64,000 nt of DNA from Corylus avellana (Eukaryota > Streptophyta > Magnoliopsida > Fagales > Betulaceae): assembly GCF_901000735.1 (NCBI RefSeq), contig NC_081543.1, positions 19,545,445-19,609,444 on the forward strand, given 5' to 3'. The position numbers were made by a program, and so were the translations under genes. The notes under the pieces were generated by a model. It ran no database searches, was not told the DNA's origin, and worked only from the letters and a program-made list of their open reading frames with translations. Every line of letters begins with the position of its first letter. The first letter of the stretch is position 1. Of the stretch, positions 10,980-23,274 are shown one piece after another.

Positions 10980-11523
10980 TTGCTCTTTGGACCATAGGAA
11001 TTGATCGATTAGGTATTCAATCTAGATTTATCAGAGCTTTTGGCTTAGCAGACTCTAGGAACTGATCTATTAGGTGCTAGGAGATAATCTACCAGAGCAT
11101 AGGATGGATTCAATATATAGAAGGGATACAGAGGTTTGAATCTTGACGATCTTGAGGATGTTGGACTTGAGAATTTTAGGAATTTGATATGGTATTGAAG
11201 TCAGGGTTAGGACCGCTTTGATGATGTAACTTTGGAGACTAGGTATGATTTGCACTAAGATAGTTACTTACGGTCTTAAGCTTAGATCTGCATTAGTACT
11301 TTGGATAAGGTGGTAGTAGTTTAGGCCCTTAGTAAGAATAGGTTTGCGATTAGGTTTGACATTTTGAGCGAGACGTGACGTAGCGCTTTGAAGTAGGGCT
11401 CTATGATCATTGTGACTGCAAAGATGTCATTGCACGATGGCATTGGGAGCAACAATGGTAAGGGACCATCCTAGCTCAATGAAAAGACAAGGAACGTTCT
11501 GGACACAACACAAGCTTTAGAAA

Positions 11524-11848
11524 TTGTGGCAAGTCTTCTCGCAGAGGCTTTGGTCAATGTACGTGGAGAAGGGACTCCAAGTGGAATCAAGGGTTGCTCT
11601 TTTCAAGGAGTTTTATGAGCATCTTTTCCCGAAGTTTAAGGGGAACCTAAACTCTAGAGTGGCGAAGGATTGTCTTACGAACTTGGAGGAACTGCTACGA
11701 GTTATGGACTACACTGAGGAGCAAAGAGTCAAGTACGCAACCTACAAGTTCTCTAGAAAAGCAAGGCGATGGTGGTACGCTAAGAGGAACTCGCTAGTGA
11801 TGGAATTAGGAAGCGAGGAGATATTCATAATTTACCACAGAAAGCTAG
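11524..11848 (+). pseudogene. Ty3/gypsy gag fragment
   Basis: The frame contains FKEFYEHLFPKFKGN, then a region aligning with the retrotransposon gag pattern: LTNLEELLRVMDYTEEQRVK, YATYKFSRKARRWW. In intact elements this lies between a proline-rich start and a zinc knuckle. It is cut near 11848 and no protease, reverse transcriptase or integrase follows, so only LTR, primer site and part of gag survive. Confidence 0.85.
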
Positions 11849-11900
11849 GATCATCTAATTGTGTATATATATAATTAAAAAAAAAAAAAATTGAACACAC

Positions 11901-12027
11901 CTGACGGGCAAGTGAGAGAGCATGATACTGCATCCGAGGGCTATGGCCAAGGTTCCTGAGTACCACCACGCACGCCCTCCCTCTCCGTTTGATCTTCTTC
12001 TCCTTTTTTGCCTTCAAAATCGCCCAT
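11901..12027 (-). pseudogene. First-exon remnant of an ALG1/TURAN-like beta-1,4-mannosyltransferase gene
   Basis: The minus strand encodes RGRACVVVLRNLGHSPRMQY, then HALSLARQ, which matches the extreme N-terminus of ALG1-family glycosyltransferases (consensus VVVLGDLGRSPRMQYHALSLA; TURAN in Arabidopsis). These act on the ER face in N-glycan precursor assembly. An ATG at 12025-12027 opens MGDFEGKK but is one base out of frame with the conserved part. The exon ends CAG with a GT donor at 11900-11899. No further exon of this gene was found; gypsy gag sequence lies about 50 bases downstream. I read it as a truncated copy. Confidence 0.72.
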
Positions 12028-12378
12028 TATAATTACATCAAAATAAGAAAAAGAAAACTATTCAGGGCTTGAACTCATAAATTCCTAAAATGTAGTTTGA
12101 ATTCCACTCAACTCAAGAAAATAAATGGAGGAATGCGAGCTTACCAGCCATTACAGAGAATCCCCTGAAATCACAACTTACATGGTACATGGACTCTCGC
12201 TGTCTTGCTCTCCAACTTTTTATTCACCCAATAACCAAATTGGAAACGTCAAAAGAGCTGTGGAAAGTGGGTCAAATACCAATTCATGGCATTCTTATTT
12301 GGGCTTCGATTTCCTGCGACCCGGGACTAGCCTATGATAAAAAGATTATAAATATTCATTTGTAAAAATTTATTGAGG

Positions 12379-12409
<31 letters not shown>

Positions 12410-13326
12410 GTCCGCACAAAGGGATAGAAAAGAAAAATATGATTTGAACTAATATCCTCCGTTTCATGAGGTGTGGTCTCCAACCTTAAAAATTCATTTA
12501 AGATTAATTTTAAAGCTTATTTGGAATTACGTTGATAAGCTTAACAGTTGTTTAATTGTTTGGTAACTACACTTTAAACGCTTTTTGACTATTACTCTTG
12601 GTAACAAAACTAAAAAAATGTTTTTAGTTGCAAAAATGACATGCAATGTTTTTGTTTTTCCATTTTATATCAAAATGGTCAATGTGAACTTTTTTAATGG
12701 TTTAATTTTGTACGTTCTAGCAATTTTTTTGAGCAATCTTGTGTGAAGATGTAGCAGAGAGAAACCATAAGCAAGTAGTCCAGTAATTCACTTGGCCATA
12801 TATGTGTCAAACAACATATTGCGCTAATGTATGTACTTTCATCACCACTCTTACTTGACTATCATCTATTATCAAAAGTTAGGACTACCATCAAGGATCA
12901 AGGGTGGTAGTTCAATGACTCAAAGAAATTATCAAGTGGTCAGAGAATGTACTAGGGCGTGAGTTCAAATTTCCGAAATGGAGAATCTCCACACATGCTT
13001 AATTAGTATTAGCCGCCTTAAATTATCATTAATTAATGCCTTGGTGGGGACTGGGTCAGGCTATGGCTCAGTCGGACTTGAGGGAGCGCTTGTAGTTCCT
13101 ACCGTCTAAGCCCCTCATGTGCACCTCCCAGCAAATAGGTGTTACTATAGTCATGTCTGGCTAAGATAGCCACAATTGGTCTCCTTGACTTACCCATTAT
13201 GCCCAGGAAAAAAAAAAAAAAGGTTAGGACCACAGAAGCATGTTCAAATAGAAAGTATACACGCCTTTGGAACAACCTAGAACATTCACAAATGTTTTTG
13301 TGATTATGGGCAACGAAAAAAAGAAA
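12028..13326. other. Intergenic, no recognised gene
   Basis: AT-rich sequence with a poly-T run at 12380-12404. The open frame at 12125-12337 has no features I recognise and is not proposed as a gene. Confidence 0.5.
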
Positions 13327-13750
13327 AAACTTCACTTTATCTCTCTAAATTGTCATCACTTTTGTAATGTCCCCCTTAAAGTCCAATTTCTCTCAAGTTA
13401 GTGTATCCATCTTTCACGTTTTTTCAATCTCACCCCTTCGTTAACTTTTCTGTTTACTTTTCCCAAAATGCCCCCATTTGTTTTAGGAAAAAAAGTTGCA
13501 AAGATTAAGGCGATGGTCCGAATTTAACGTTATTTGCAAAAATACCAATGCCTCAATCTTTGCAAAAAAAATTAAAATATCTTTTCTAAAAAAAAAGGGG
13601 GGAATTTTGAGAATTTTGTTGGGATTTAACGAAAAATCCTAACCGATGGGACATTGAAAAAGAATTAAAAGTTCGATACACTAAATTGAGGGTTTTTGAA
13701 CTTTAGGAGAACATTCCAAAAGAGTAACAATTCGGGGGTAAGTGAAGTTT
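13327..13750. mobile_element. MITE, MULE-type ends
   Basis: It begins AAACTTCACTT and ends with the complement AAGTGAAGTTT. The two arms stay similar further in (TTAGTGTATC, TTTTTCAATCTCACCCC and TTTTTCAATGTCCCATC, GTTA). The ends resemble the left end of the adjacent outer MULE (TAACTTCACTTAACCCC), so it may be a related non-autonomous derivative. No clear target duplication. Confidence 0.7.
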
Positions 13751-13766
13751 CCAATATATATATATA

Positions 13767-13990
13767 GGGGTAACTTCACTTAACCCCTGAAATTATGCGT
13801 TTTTTGCAAACACCCCTCCAAAGTTTAAAATCAATCACTTTAGTATATCGAACTTTAATTTTGTTCCACTTACCCCCTTCTGTTAAGATTTTTTGTGAAA
13901 TCCTAACGGAGGTCATCTCATGTGCCGCGCATGTGATTTATTTTTGTTGATATACTTGTTATACCCCTGCCCATTCAGATAGAACCTTAC
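13767..13990 (+). repeat. Left terminal inverted repeat of the outer MULE
   Basis: Starts near GGGGTAACTTCACTTAACCCC and ends about CCCATTCAGATAGAA. It is the inverted partner of 28795-28985. Confidence 0.85.
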
Positions 13991-14085
13991 GAAAACACTC
14001 TTGAAATTATTTTGCCAAAATCGCACTTACGAAAGCTGTCGTTTACAAATAAAGTCTACCATATTTTCTCTTACCATATGTGCAG

Positions 14086-15395
14086 AGCCTAGTAGCAAGC
14101 CTCGAACATGTTTGTCCTATAGTTGAGCATCGTACATGTATGAGACACTTGTATGCAAATTTTAGAATTGTTGCTCACCAGGGGATACTACTGAAGGAAC
14201 TGCTTTGGACTGCTGCCTCATCTTATACTCATACATATTTCCATAGTGCGATGGAAGAGATGAAGAAAATTAGTGAGCCTGCTTACAATTATCTTGCAAA
14301 GATTGATCCCAGTACTTGGATTAGTGGATGGTTCAACACCATGGCGAAGTCTAACTTGGTATACAACAATTGTAGTGAGTGTTTCAACTCATGGGTCTTG
14401 AAGTACCGTCACTTGACAATACTGTCAATGTTGGAAGGGATTAGGAATAAGTTAATGCGGAGGTATGTTCGGAAAAGGGAGTTGATTGCTGTAATGGAGG
14501 GTAGTTTAGGACCAAAAATAATGGCAAAGTTGGAAAAGGAAGAGGATGGTGTCAGCCGTTGTTAGTGCACATATGCCGGCGATGGCATTTTTGAGGTCGA
14601 ATGTCTTGGCAAACGATTTGCAGTCAGTGTTGATGGCATAACATGTGGGTGTAGGAAATGAGATGCACTAGTACACCATGCAATCATGCCATCTCAGCCA
14701 TCTTATACTATGGTGGAAATCCAATAGACTTTCTTAGTGATTACTATAGCAAGGAGAAGTACTTGAAAACATATCAACCCATCATCTATCCCGTGCCCAA
14801 TGAGGAGCAATGGCCTAAGAGCAATTAACTATTATTGAACCACCAAAGGCAATGGTAGGTCGTGGGAGACCTAGAAAGATAAGACAGAGAGAGGTTGAGG
14901 AGCCAAGAAATCCCAACATAATAAGGAAGGAGGCAACAAGAACCAATGTGGGCGATGTAAGAAATGGGGTCACAACAAGAGAACATGCCTTGCAAGGTAG
15001 AGGCAAGATGAAAGATCCACTGCAGGAATTGATTGGAATCTTGATATAGTAAGTTAGAACTAATCTCTTGTCAATGTTTTGTTAAATTATGTTAATTTAA
15101 TTCTTTTAATTTTAGTCCTTCATTGATAGTTTTTTATTATGTTATTTTCTGGTTGGATCAGTAGAAGTAAAAGACAAAGGGGAGGTAAAACAACCAGTAC
15201 TGGAAGAAAATGGCAGAGAGGAGGTAAAACAACCAATATTGGTACTGGACATGATACAACTCAAACAACCCAATCAAGCGTGGTGAGCTAGATTGCACAA
15301 CCGTCTGCTTTCCAACCAACTGGCCAATCCAATGTATGTGTTTGTTATTAATTGTATGTGCTGATTTTGAATTGATTATCTTATAGCTGATTTTA

Positions 15396-15433
<38 letters not shown>

Positions 15434-15571
15434 TGCAGGCAGGTTGTGCAGTTAGAACCAGGAAGAAGAAATTATTGGGGTTAGCCACAAGATCAAGAGC
15501 TGCTGGTGGATTGAGGGCAGATGCTGGTAGTGTTAGGGGGTCTAACTGTAAGGGCAAGCTAGTAATTGATA
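14086..15571 (+). pseudogene. MURA-type MULE transposase remnant, C-terminal half
   Basis: It begins at a splice acceptor (TGTGCAG, to 14085). The first frame (to 14565) shows RTCMRHLYANFR, KIDPSTWISGWF and CSECFNSWVLKY, equivalent to the last catalytic part of the MURA domain. After an in-frame stop come YAGDGIFEVECLGKRF, a SWIM finger (CGCRK then, after a small indel, TPCNHA) and YQPIIYPVPNEEQW. Further on are a GRGRPRK stretch and a zinc knuckle, CGRCKKWGHNKRTC, in another frame. The N-terminal DNA-binding part and the first catalytic Asp residues are missing, because the left terminal repeat nearly abuts this exon. The last exon is cut by the inner MULE. Confidence 0.88.
15563..15571 (+). 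repeat. Left target-site duplication of the inner MULE
   Basis: TAATTGATA, identical to 26592-26600. Nine bases is the standard MULE duplication length. Confidence 0.93.
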
Positions 15572-15905
15572 ATGGAAAATACAGTTTACTCTCCTGAAGT
15601 TTCAGGGATTTTTCAATTTGAACCCCAAAATTTAAAAATTGGCAATGTACCCCCTAAAGTTTCAAACATTTTCAATTTAAACCCTCCGTTAAATTTTTCC
15701 GTTTAAATGGATGGAACTCGCCCCACATGCTTCTCACATGACATATTAACCCATTATCTTCCAATTTTTCCCTCAATCTAACCTAATGGCTTTACGTGAT
15801 TACCCTTCCCCTTTTGAACCCCACCCACACACGTGTTGCTCCTCATCTTTTTAACTCCAACAAACCCACACACCTCACACCTAAAGCACGACAACGTGAA
15901 GAGAG
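15572..15905 (+). repeat. Left terminal inverted repeat of the inner MULE
   Basis: Aligns with the reverse complement of about 26225-26591. It is nearly identical over the stretch covering the CGCCCCACATGCTTCTCAC box, with small indels further inward. Confidence 0.92.
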
Positions 15906-16583
15906 TTCCAGAACTCTCGTGCTCCTAACCCAGCGACCGCAACGAACTCGTGGAGATTTCTTTGCCATTTCCCCTCTTCGACACACAGATGACAACAATT
16001 AGCTTTCTTAGGAGGTATGCCCCAATTTCAGAATATAAGATCATCTACTGTTTTAGGGTTTTGTGTAAAATGAGGTGTTTTGTGTAAAATTAGGGGTTTT
16101 GTGGGAATATTGTTTAGAGTTCCTTTTCTTTAGGGAAATATTATTTGCCTCTTGTTTCTTCTTCTTTATTAGGGTTTAGCCTCTAATAAACATTACGTTT
16201 TTCATGCTGCAACAATTAATTGATGAGTTAACTGTGTAGTGAACAGTTGTAAGGACTTGTAGCTTGGTTGGCTGTCGTTATTTTCTGTGGTCTAAGGTAG
16301 TAGTTAATAAAGTGCTATGTAATTAATTAAAGAAGGAGAGGAGCAGACAAAGCTCGTCAGTATAAGCCCGAAGCTCAGCCTGAAATACGCTTCCTCAACT
16401 CATCTCCTTCTCTAATTATTTTGCCAAAAAAGAATAGTGTAGGTTTCAGAATACCTTAGTCACATGCATGCATTATTACCCCTTGAGTTCGACTATATGA
16501 TGGTAGTTTGGTTGCTTTGAAATGTGATCAACAATAAAACAAATGTGCAAGTGGACTAATTATGTATTACTGTATCATGTAAA

Positions 16584-17282
16584 ATGGATACCTCAAATGA
16601 AGGTGCAAGCTTTTTTGGTTCAGCTCATAGCAGTTCTTCATCTGTGGTGCAGCACGGTTGCTTCTGCGAGCGGCCAACTATTGTCAAAACTGCCAACACT
16701 AAGAAAAACTTTGGAAGGAGGTTTGTCAGTTGCGAAAACTGGAAGGCAAGTACTTGATATTTTATGTAATCAGTATATGAACCATCATTGTTTACTGCTT
16801 TTGTTTAGTTTATTTAATTAATTTCGGTTGGTAATTGTTAGTTGTAATGTGTTTTGTAGATTAACCAAGACTGTGGATTCTTTGAATGGCTTGATCCTAA
16901 AATGTGTTCCTTTGGTAAGAAGGTGATACATTGTTTGCATCAAAGGCATAAATATTTGGAGGCTCAAGCGAAACAATATGAAACATTGGTTGAAGTTGAA
17001 GTTGGGAAGGTGAAAGCAAAAAATGAGAAAACAACTGCACAGCTAAAGGCAGAAATGGAGAGTGAAGCTCGGCATATGAAGGAACAATTGCTGAATGAGA
17101 TATCCCAGTATTGTAAACAAATCGAGATTGTGGACATAAATATGAATGCAATGAAGAAGAATTACTATACAATCATTGTATGTTCATGGATCATAATGAT
17201 GTTCCCACTATTCATGTTCTTCTTTGGATACATTCCCAATGGTCACCATGTCTGCAAATTAGGTCGTGTGATGCTGTCCTGA
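16584..17282 (+). CDS. GRF zinc-finger, coiled-coil, membrane-anchored protein carried by the inner MULE
   Basis: Two exons, 16584-16745 and 16860-17282, give a 194-residue protein. The intron has a GC donor (AAG followed by GCAAGT) and an AG acceptor. Residues 24-70 form a GRF zinc finger: CFC (26, 28), NFGRRFVSC (Cys50), then CGFFEW (Cys59). A charged coiled coil spans about 78-150, and one hydrophobic segment (IIVCSWIIMMFPLFMFFFGY, about 158-179) is near the C-terminus. GRF fingers bind single-stranded nucleic acid in other proteins; the role here is unknown. The gene runs convergently to the transposase and the reading frame is open. Plants have many similar GRF proteins of unknown function. 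The start is the ATG that keeps the frame into CFC. Confidence 0.85.
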
Positions 17283-17519
17283 GGTTAGCCGTCATGGTGA
17301 AGCTAGTGGATCGTGCTGTAGTTTTTTGTTGTGGTTTTGTGATATGTTAATATAGTAACCAATGTGTAGTGTGATAGAACTATGTAGTCCTATGTGGAGT
17401 TATTTTGTTAAAGACATTAGTCGCTATGTTGGATCATGAATTTGCCAACTCCATTAGTCCTATGTGGGATTTGTTTAGTTTAAAGGCATTAGTCCCATGT
17501 GGGATTTGTTTAGTTTAAG

Positions 17520-17544
17520 GGTTTAGGGTTTAGGGTTAAACCCT
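17520..17544 (+). repeat. Short telomere-like repeat
   Basis: Two to three TTTAGGG units followed by the complement AAACCCTA, a short interstitial match within the MULE. Confidence 0.7.
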
Positions 17545-17679
17545 AGTTTAACTCCATTAGTCTCAAGTGGAATTTATTTTGCATTATTGTGTTCAAGACC
17601 TTCCAACAAGTATGTAGTGGATAACACCATTAAATAATAGTTAGTGGAGCAAAGCTGTATAAACATATCAAATCTGTAA

Positions 17680-17850
17680 ATTTCAGTAAAGATCCTCATA
17701 CCAAAAATACCAAAGCTGTACATTACATTGAAAGATCCTCATAGCAAAACAACATACCAAAAATATCAAAGTTGTACATTACATTGAAAGATCCTCATAC
17801 CAAAAATACCAAAGCTATAAATTTCATTAAAGATCCTAATACCAGTTGCT
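17680..17850. repeat. Imperfect tandem repeats between the two MULE genes
   Basis: Repeating blocks GAAAGATCCTCATA, CCAAAAATACCAAAGCT and GTACATTACATT occur three to four times. They lie between the stop codons of the convergent GRF and transposase genes. Confidence 0.8.
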
Positions 17851-17985
17851 ATCAAACATCGAAAGATCGGCGTGAATTACAAACCACAAAACATACCAAA
17901 ACAATAAATTTACATGTCATTGTACATAACACCTAACATACCAAAACTAACATTATGATAATTTACAAGTCTAAAACATCTCTTG

Positions 17986-20900
17986 CTATGGCTTCCAATC
18001 TGGATTTTTTCTTTTCCTCTTGGCTTCCATAATTTCTATTCCCTTTTGGACTGTTATAACAATGCGTTTGCCTTTCACTTGATCTGATGATGAGGAAGCA
18101 TTTGCACCACCTCTGCCTACCACAGATGGTATTCCACCACCCTTGGCTGCACTACCCCTTGTGGCCCCACCCCTGGCTGCACCACCCCTAGTTCCAGTTG
18201 ATATAGTTGAACCACCTCTAGTTAATGGGCCTTTTCTTGCAAATCCTAAACTTCGGCCTCCCCTAGTCGATGGCCTTCTTCTTGCAGCAGTTTCAGTTTG
18301 ACAATCATCTTCAGTTAGGTCAATGTGTATTGGGCTAGTGTTTTTTTTTTTTTTTTGTTGGAACACTATGACAAATACTAGCTATTCGATTCGAATGGCG
18401 AGTCCTTGTTCCAGGCCCTCCTATGGACAACGTAGGAAGTACTAGATCATCTATTAAGGCTCTAAGTGACACACCCCATGCTGGAGGTAATACAATGCCT
18501 GCACCAAATCCATGTTCATGAATAGCATATCTAGGTGGAGGTGATACTCTTCCTTCATCAGCAGCTCCAGGGGGAGGTGATACTCTTCCTTCGACAGCAC
18601 CCCTGGTGGGTGGTAATTCTCTGCGTTCATCAGCAAATCGAGGGGGAGGTGTGTGCTCTCGCTCGTCAACAAGCTGTGGGATGTCAATTTCCTTTCTCTT
18701 GGAATGTGCACCAACACTTGTAGATGCTTTCCTGTTGGATATACCCTTCTTCTTTATATGTAAAAAAAAATAATAATAATAATAAAAAAAAAGTTATATA
18801 AAAGATAATTATGAGGGTAAAAAAAAACAAATAGGAAACAGGTATGAGGTTAGATTTAATTACCTTAAAAACAGTAGATGATTGTGGACAAAATAGTCCA
18901 CCACCATATAATGCCTTAATTAAAGACATATCCTGCTAAAAAACAAAATTGGTTGAGATTGATGGCAAATATCATTTAAGTTTTAGCACAATTGTTGTAC
19001 AATAACTTGTTACAATAATGCCAAATCACTGAACAAAATAAACGCAATAATCCACAACTTTTTGTCTGTCTTTGCTCACTTCAGATGTACTGGAACCAAC
19101 CCTTTGTGACTGCACACATAAGAACAAAAATAAGTTGAGTATCAAAATATTACCATGTATAAAAGAAAATAGCAAGTCCTTCAACTACCTTTTGTACAAC
19201 AGTTTGTTTGCCTTTGCTCACCTCAGGTGTACTGGAACCAACCCTTTGTGACTGCACACATAAGAAAAAAATAAGTTGAGTATCACAATATTACCATGTA
19301 TAAAAGTAAATAGCAAGTCCTTCAACTACCTTTTGCACAACAGTTTGTTTGCCTTCGCCTTTGGTCACTTTAGGTGTTTTGGAACCAATACTTCGTGACT
19401 GCACACACAACATCAAAAACAAGTTGAGTATTATGTATAACAGCGAACTATAAATATTATAAAACATATAATTATTAAACATGATATATATGTATGAGAA
19501 ACTTACAATTGTTGTACCCGACTTCTTATTGTTAGATAATTCACTTCTATTTGTTGGACATGACCTTTTGTTGCGTCCAAGGCCATTACACTTCCCACAT
19601 TTCACTCTTGCTCTATATTTCCTCATTCGATATGGATTTCTCGGGTCTCTGCTCTCATCAGGAGCCTTTCTCTTTAGCTTCTTTGGCCTACCCGGGGTAA
19701 TTCTTCCTCTTGGAGGCTCCAATTTATCATGACTTGTTTTGATCCACTATTCCTCACTAGGCATTGGGTATATGACTGGAGTATATGCCTTCTTGTACAC
19801 CTCTATAGTAAGGCATTCATCAACATAATCTTCAAGTTCCCCACAATCATAAAGTATAGTAGCCACTGCATGGGGACATGGGATTCTAGTAATTTCCCAC
19901 TGCCTACAACTACACCTCCTTCTACCAAGGTCTACCATAAACTGTTTATTATCCGGACAAGTAACTTCAAACATTGAATCACCAGCATACTGTGCAATGC
20001 AATCCACTGCTTCTAACCCAATTTCTTCCAACTTTGCAGCAATCCTAGGGCATAACTTCTCAGTCAACTTCTCTATCCCTTCCCTCTTAGCTTGATATCT
20101 CCTCATCAGCTTCTTCCTTATCATCTCCAACTTGGTCAAGATGGGCTTCTCACGAGCATTCAGAATGTATGAGTTGAAACACTCACAGATGTTGTTCACT
20201 AGCAGGTTGCACTTTGGGTAGTCACTAAACCATGCCCTCGACCATGTACTAGGGTCAATCTTACTCAAATATTCATATGTGCCTTCATTCATCTTCTTCA
20301 AGTCTTCCATATAATCATTGAATTCATATTCTGTGTATGAAGACGCTGCAAACCATAACTGTTCCTTCAATGCCAACCCTCGATGCCCCCAAATGTCTCT
20401 AAAGTTGGCATATAAATGCCTAACACATATCATGTGATCAACCATTGGCATAACAACCTCAAAAGCTGGCATTAGACCTTGCAAAATAAAATAATTTTAT
20501 GTTACCAAAACATTATTCAAACAAATTGCATGAATATTTAAAATGTGAAAAAAAAATGTTACCTTATGTCGATCTGAAATGAATGTAGGCCTAGCATGGG
20601 TACCAAGATCAGACACAAGGGTTTCAAGGAACCAGATCCAGCTACTTTTGACCTCGGCTTCAATAACCGCAAAAGCAGTTGGGTACATGTTGTTCCCATC
20701 CCTTCCAACTATAGAAAGGAGTTGGCCCTTGAATGGTCCTTTTAGGAAGCATCCCATCTACCCTAATGATCGGCCTGCAATCCTCTAAGAAGCCCTTCTT
20801 CATGGCTGCCAAAGAACCATATAGTCTTTCAAATTTTGGATGCAAATTTGGGTTTGGTCTGTCAACTTTCATCACAACGTATCTTCCACTGTTAGTATGC

Positions 20901-22204
20901 CTCAAGATTTCACAATAGTCCCACAACCTCCCATATTGGTCCTCAAGATTCACATATAATTTTTGTTTGGCCTTCCTCATAGCTCTGTACATCATACTTG
21001 GGTTGACATCAACACGCCATTTATCCTTCACTTCATTTTGGATTACATCCAAAGGCATGTTGGGCTGAACCCTAAATTTGCCAATTAGCTTATGTGCTAT
21101 CCAAGAGGAGTTGATTATGGTGTTTCAGTATTTTCGACCACAAATGTATTTAGATTGTACAGATCTGACTTGAAATGATTCTTCATCAGGCATCTTTCTT
21201 GCATACACCATGTACTTACATTTGGCACCCTTGCATACTGTTATGCACCTCATTGTTTCATTTTTCTTAAATCTGACATCCTTTCCCTACTTCAGATTGT
21301 ACACCCTCACAGCTTCCCTAAACATTTTAATGTTTGAAAATTTCATCTCAAGTTTAATGGCTGGATCCCCTAGATCCATAGCATGAAAATCTAATGTGCA
21401 TGCATATTGTGTTTCACAATCTTCGTCATTGATGACTGGTGACTCAAGTATATCACTCCTACCCATTTCAGAGTTGTCATCATCATCATCATCATCATCG
21501 TCATCATCACAAGATTTCTTTAAATTACGGCTACTGTTATTCCCTTCACCTTGGTTAACACCAGCCTCTCCCTCATCATTACCATGATGATCACTTCTAT
21601 CATCATCACCCTCTCCCTCATCATTATCATGTTGATCACATCTATTATTATCACCCTCATCAACACCTCTTTCATCCCTATCCTATTCCTCTTCCTGACA
21701 CTCAACTACATTTGACTTATTTGGTTTTGTATTTGATGGTCTAGCCCCACTATCAATGTCATCAACATCTACGTCAAATAGATCTTCATTATCACTAATC
21801 CTATCACGCCACCAAGAGTCATTACGGTCAACCCTCCCTCCATCGTCATCTTCATCCTCTTTCTCACAATCTTCTTCATCAACTACACCCTCCCCGAAAG
21901 AAACAACGAATAAGTGAACTATGTTATGACTAGTATTGGATGCAACCATAAATAGTACATTATGGTAAGATGTAATCAAATGCAAACCAATGACTAGACT
22001 TTTACAAGGTTCTTGAAAAAATATTAAGTCCCCTGAGTTGTACCCATAGTGTCGACATATGGCTTCCAATTCAAAGTATGACAATTCATCATAGTCAACA
22101 CTTTCTGTATGGACTACCACATCACCCCCCACGTACTCACATCCAAGTGTCCTGTTGAATCTACCACCATAGTGGACCTCAAACACTAATCTTGAATTGG
22201 CCAT
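17986..22204 (-). pseudogene. MURA/SWIM transposase gene of the inner MULE, inactivated
   Basis: Order on the minus strand: N-terminal domain (MANSRLVFEVHYGGRF, 22204 down) and an acidic linker with a run of Asp; DNA-binding MuDR region (FKKNETMRCITVCKGAKCKY); MULE core with VDG near 20745, TFISDRHK near 20570, and VRHLYANF to CECFNSYIL; SWIM finger (CSCRQWEITRIPCPHAV); a GRPKKLKRK stretch and a knuckle CGKCNGLGRNKRSC whose His is Arg; then small exons and a Gly/Arg-rich tail to 17986. Damage: in-frame stops near 21683, 21286 and 19756 (SEE-stop-WIK, ancestral Gln), another near 21130, and a one-base insertion right after VDG. The element can no longer make a full transposase. Confidence 0.9.
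19080..19420 (-). repeat. Three tandem copies of a 142-147 bp unit containing a transposase exon
   Basis: GACTGCACAC recurs at 19108, 19250 and 19397. Each unit holds a short coding block (minus strand, SQRVGSSTPEVSKGKQTVVQ and variants) with its own acceptor (TGTGCAGTC) and donor (AAG followed by GTAGTTG). It is exon duplication inside the transposase 3' region. Confidence 0.82.
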
Positions 22205-23274
22205 CCTACAAATAAAGATTTTTAGTGAATAATTTTATTGAATTGGCCATCCTAAACTAATAATTTTAATGAATTGAATTAATTTTTTTCGAATTGTTGG
22301 AGATTCTCATTTTGCATAAGAGGCCCCCCTTTGACATTATTTGCAATTCGGACAATTTCATAGAGAAGAAGGTTGTGAAAGCTCACTTACTTCAAGCAAT
22401 TTACCATCTATTTTAGACAAATCCATAATCTCAGTTTAAACCTTAATTTCATATTCATTCTCTTATTTCAAATAGTAAATTCACATGTTTCTATTACCTA
22501 TAACCTTTTTTAGGAGAACAAAATAAAGATTTAACGAGTCTAAAACACAAGAACAACAAAGAAGCTGTACAAATACAACACCATCATATAATTGTGTTTC
22601 AAATTCAATAACATGTCACATATAGACGATGAATTAGAAATTGACATGGTGAATTTCATCCAAAATCCAATAAACCCAAACCACCATTTGAAGGGAAAAA
22701 AAAAACTAAAAAAAAAAAATTTTAAAAAAATAAAAAAACACAGAAACCCTAAGATTGTTTGAATGACCCACCTAGTGGGTGCATGCCAGCAACAAATGTG
22801 AATAATGGGTTATGTGGGACAAATGAACAAGAACCCTACAAAATTTCAATAAACAATTGACAATAACCTCAAAACCAATATTAAAAAAAAAATTAAGTTG
22901 GTATGCGGTTGTGTGAAAAGAATTGAAGATTAATTTGGTTTTTGTGGTCAATGTTTTTGATTAGTTTGCAACAAAAAAAGGGAAGAAGAAATTGGTCAAC
23001 CTTAATTTGCAATCCTTAATCTCTTGGAAATTAAACTAATGTGCGGCCCTCATTTTATCTGGTACGTATACTAGAAACACAACACATTCATCTAGTATGT
23101 AGTACTAGAAAACACAACACATGATATCATGATTCATAGACCAAAACAAATATATTTAGGCAAACAAAATGTTAATTCCAAGTGGGAATTGCAACTTTCC
23201 AAGTCCATATCACCGTCTAACTGGCGCCTCTAGCCAAACACCAATACTCTTTTTAACTTTAGATTCCAACTAAA
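22205..23274. other. Non-coding leader of the inner MULE transposase gene
   Basis: AT-rich sequence upstream of the transposase start. A block at 22832-22885 (AATAAACAATTGACAATAAC) is repeated at 25660-25960, which suggests that intervening sequence was inserted or duplicated here. Confidence 0.6.

Noticed and set aside
12125..12337. 70-codon plus-strand frame upstream of the ALG1-like exon
   Set aside because: No recognisable motif, and it lies in the presumed promoter side of the exon.
21484..21640. CATCAT-type repeat, possible microsatellite locus
   Set aside because: It encodes the acidic Asp/Glu linker of the MULE transposase on the minus strand.
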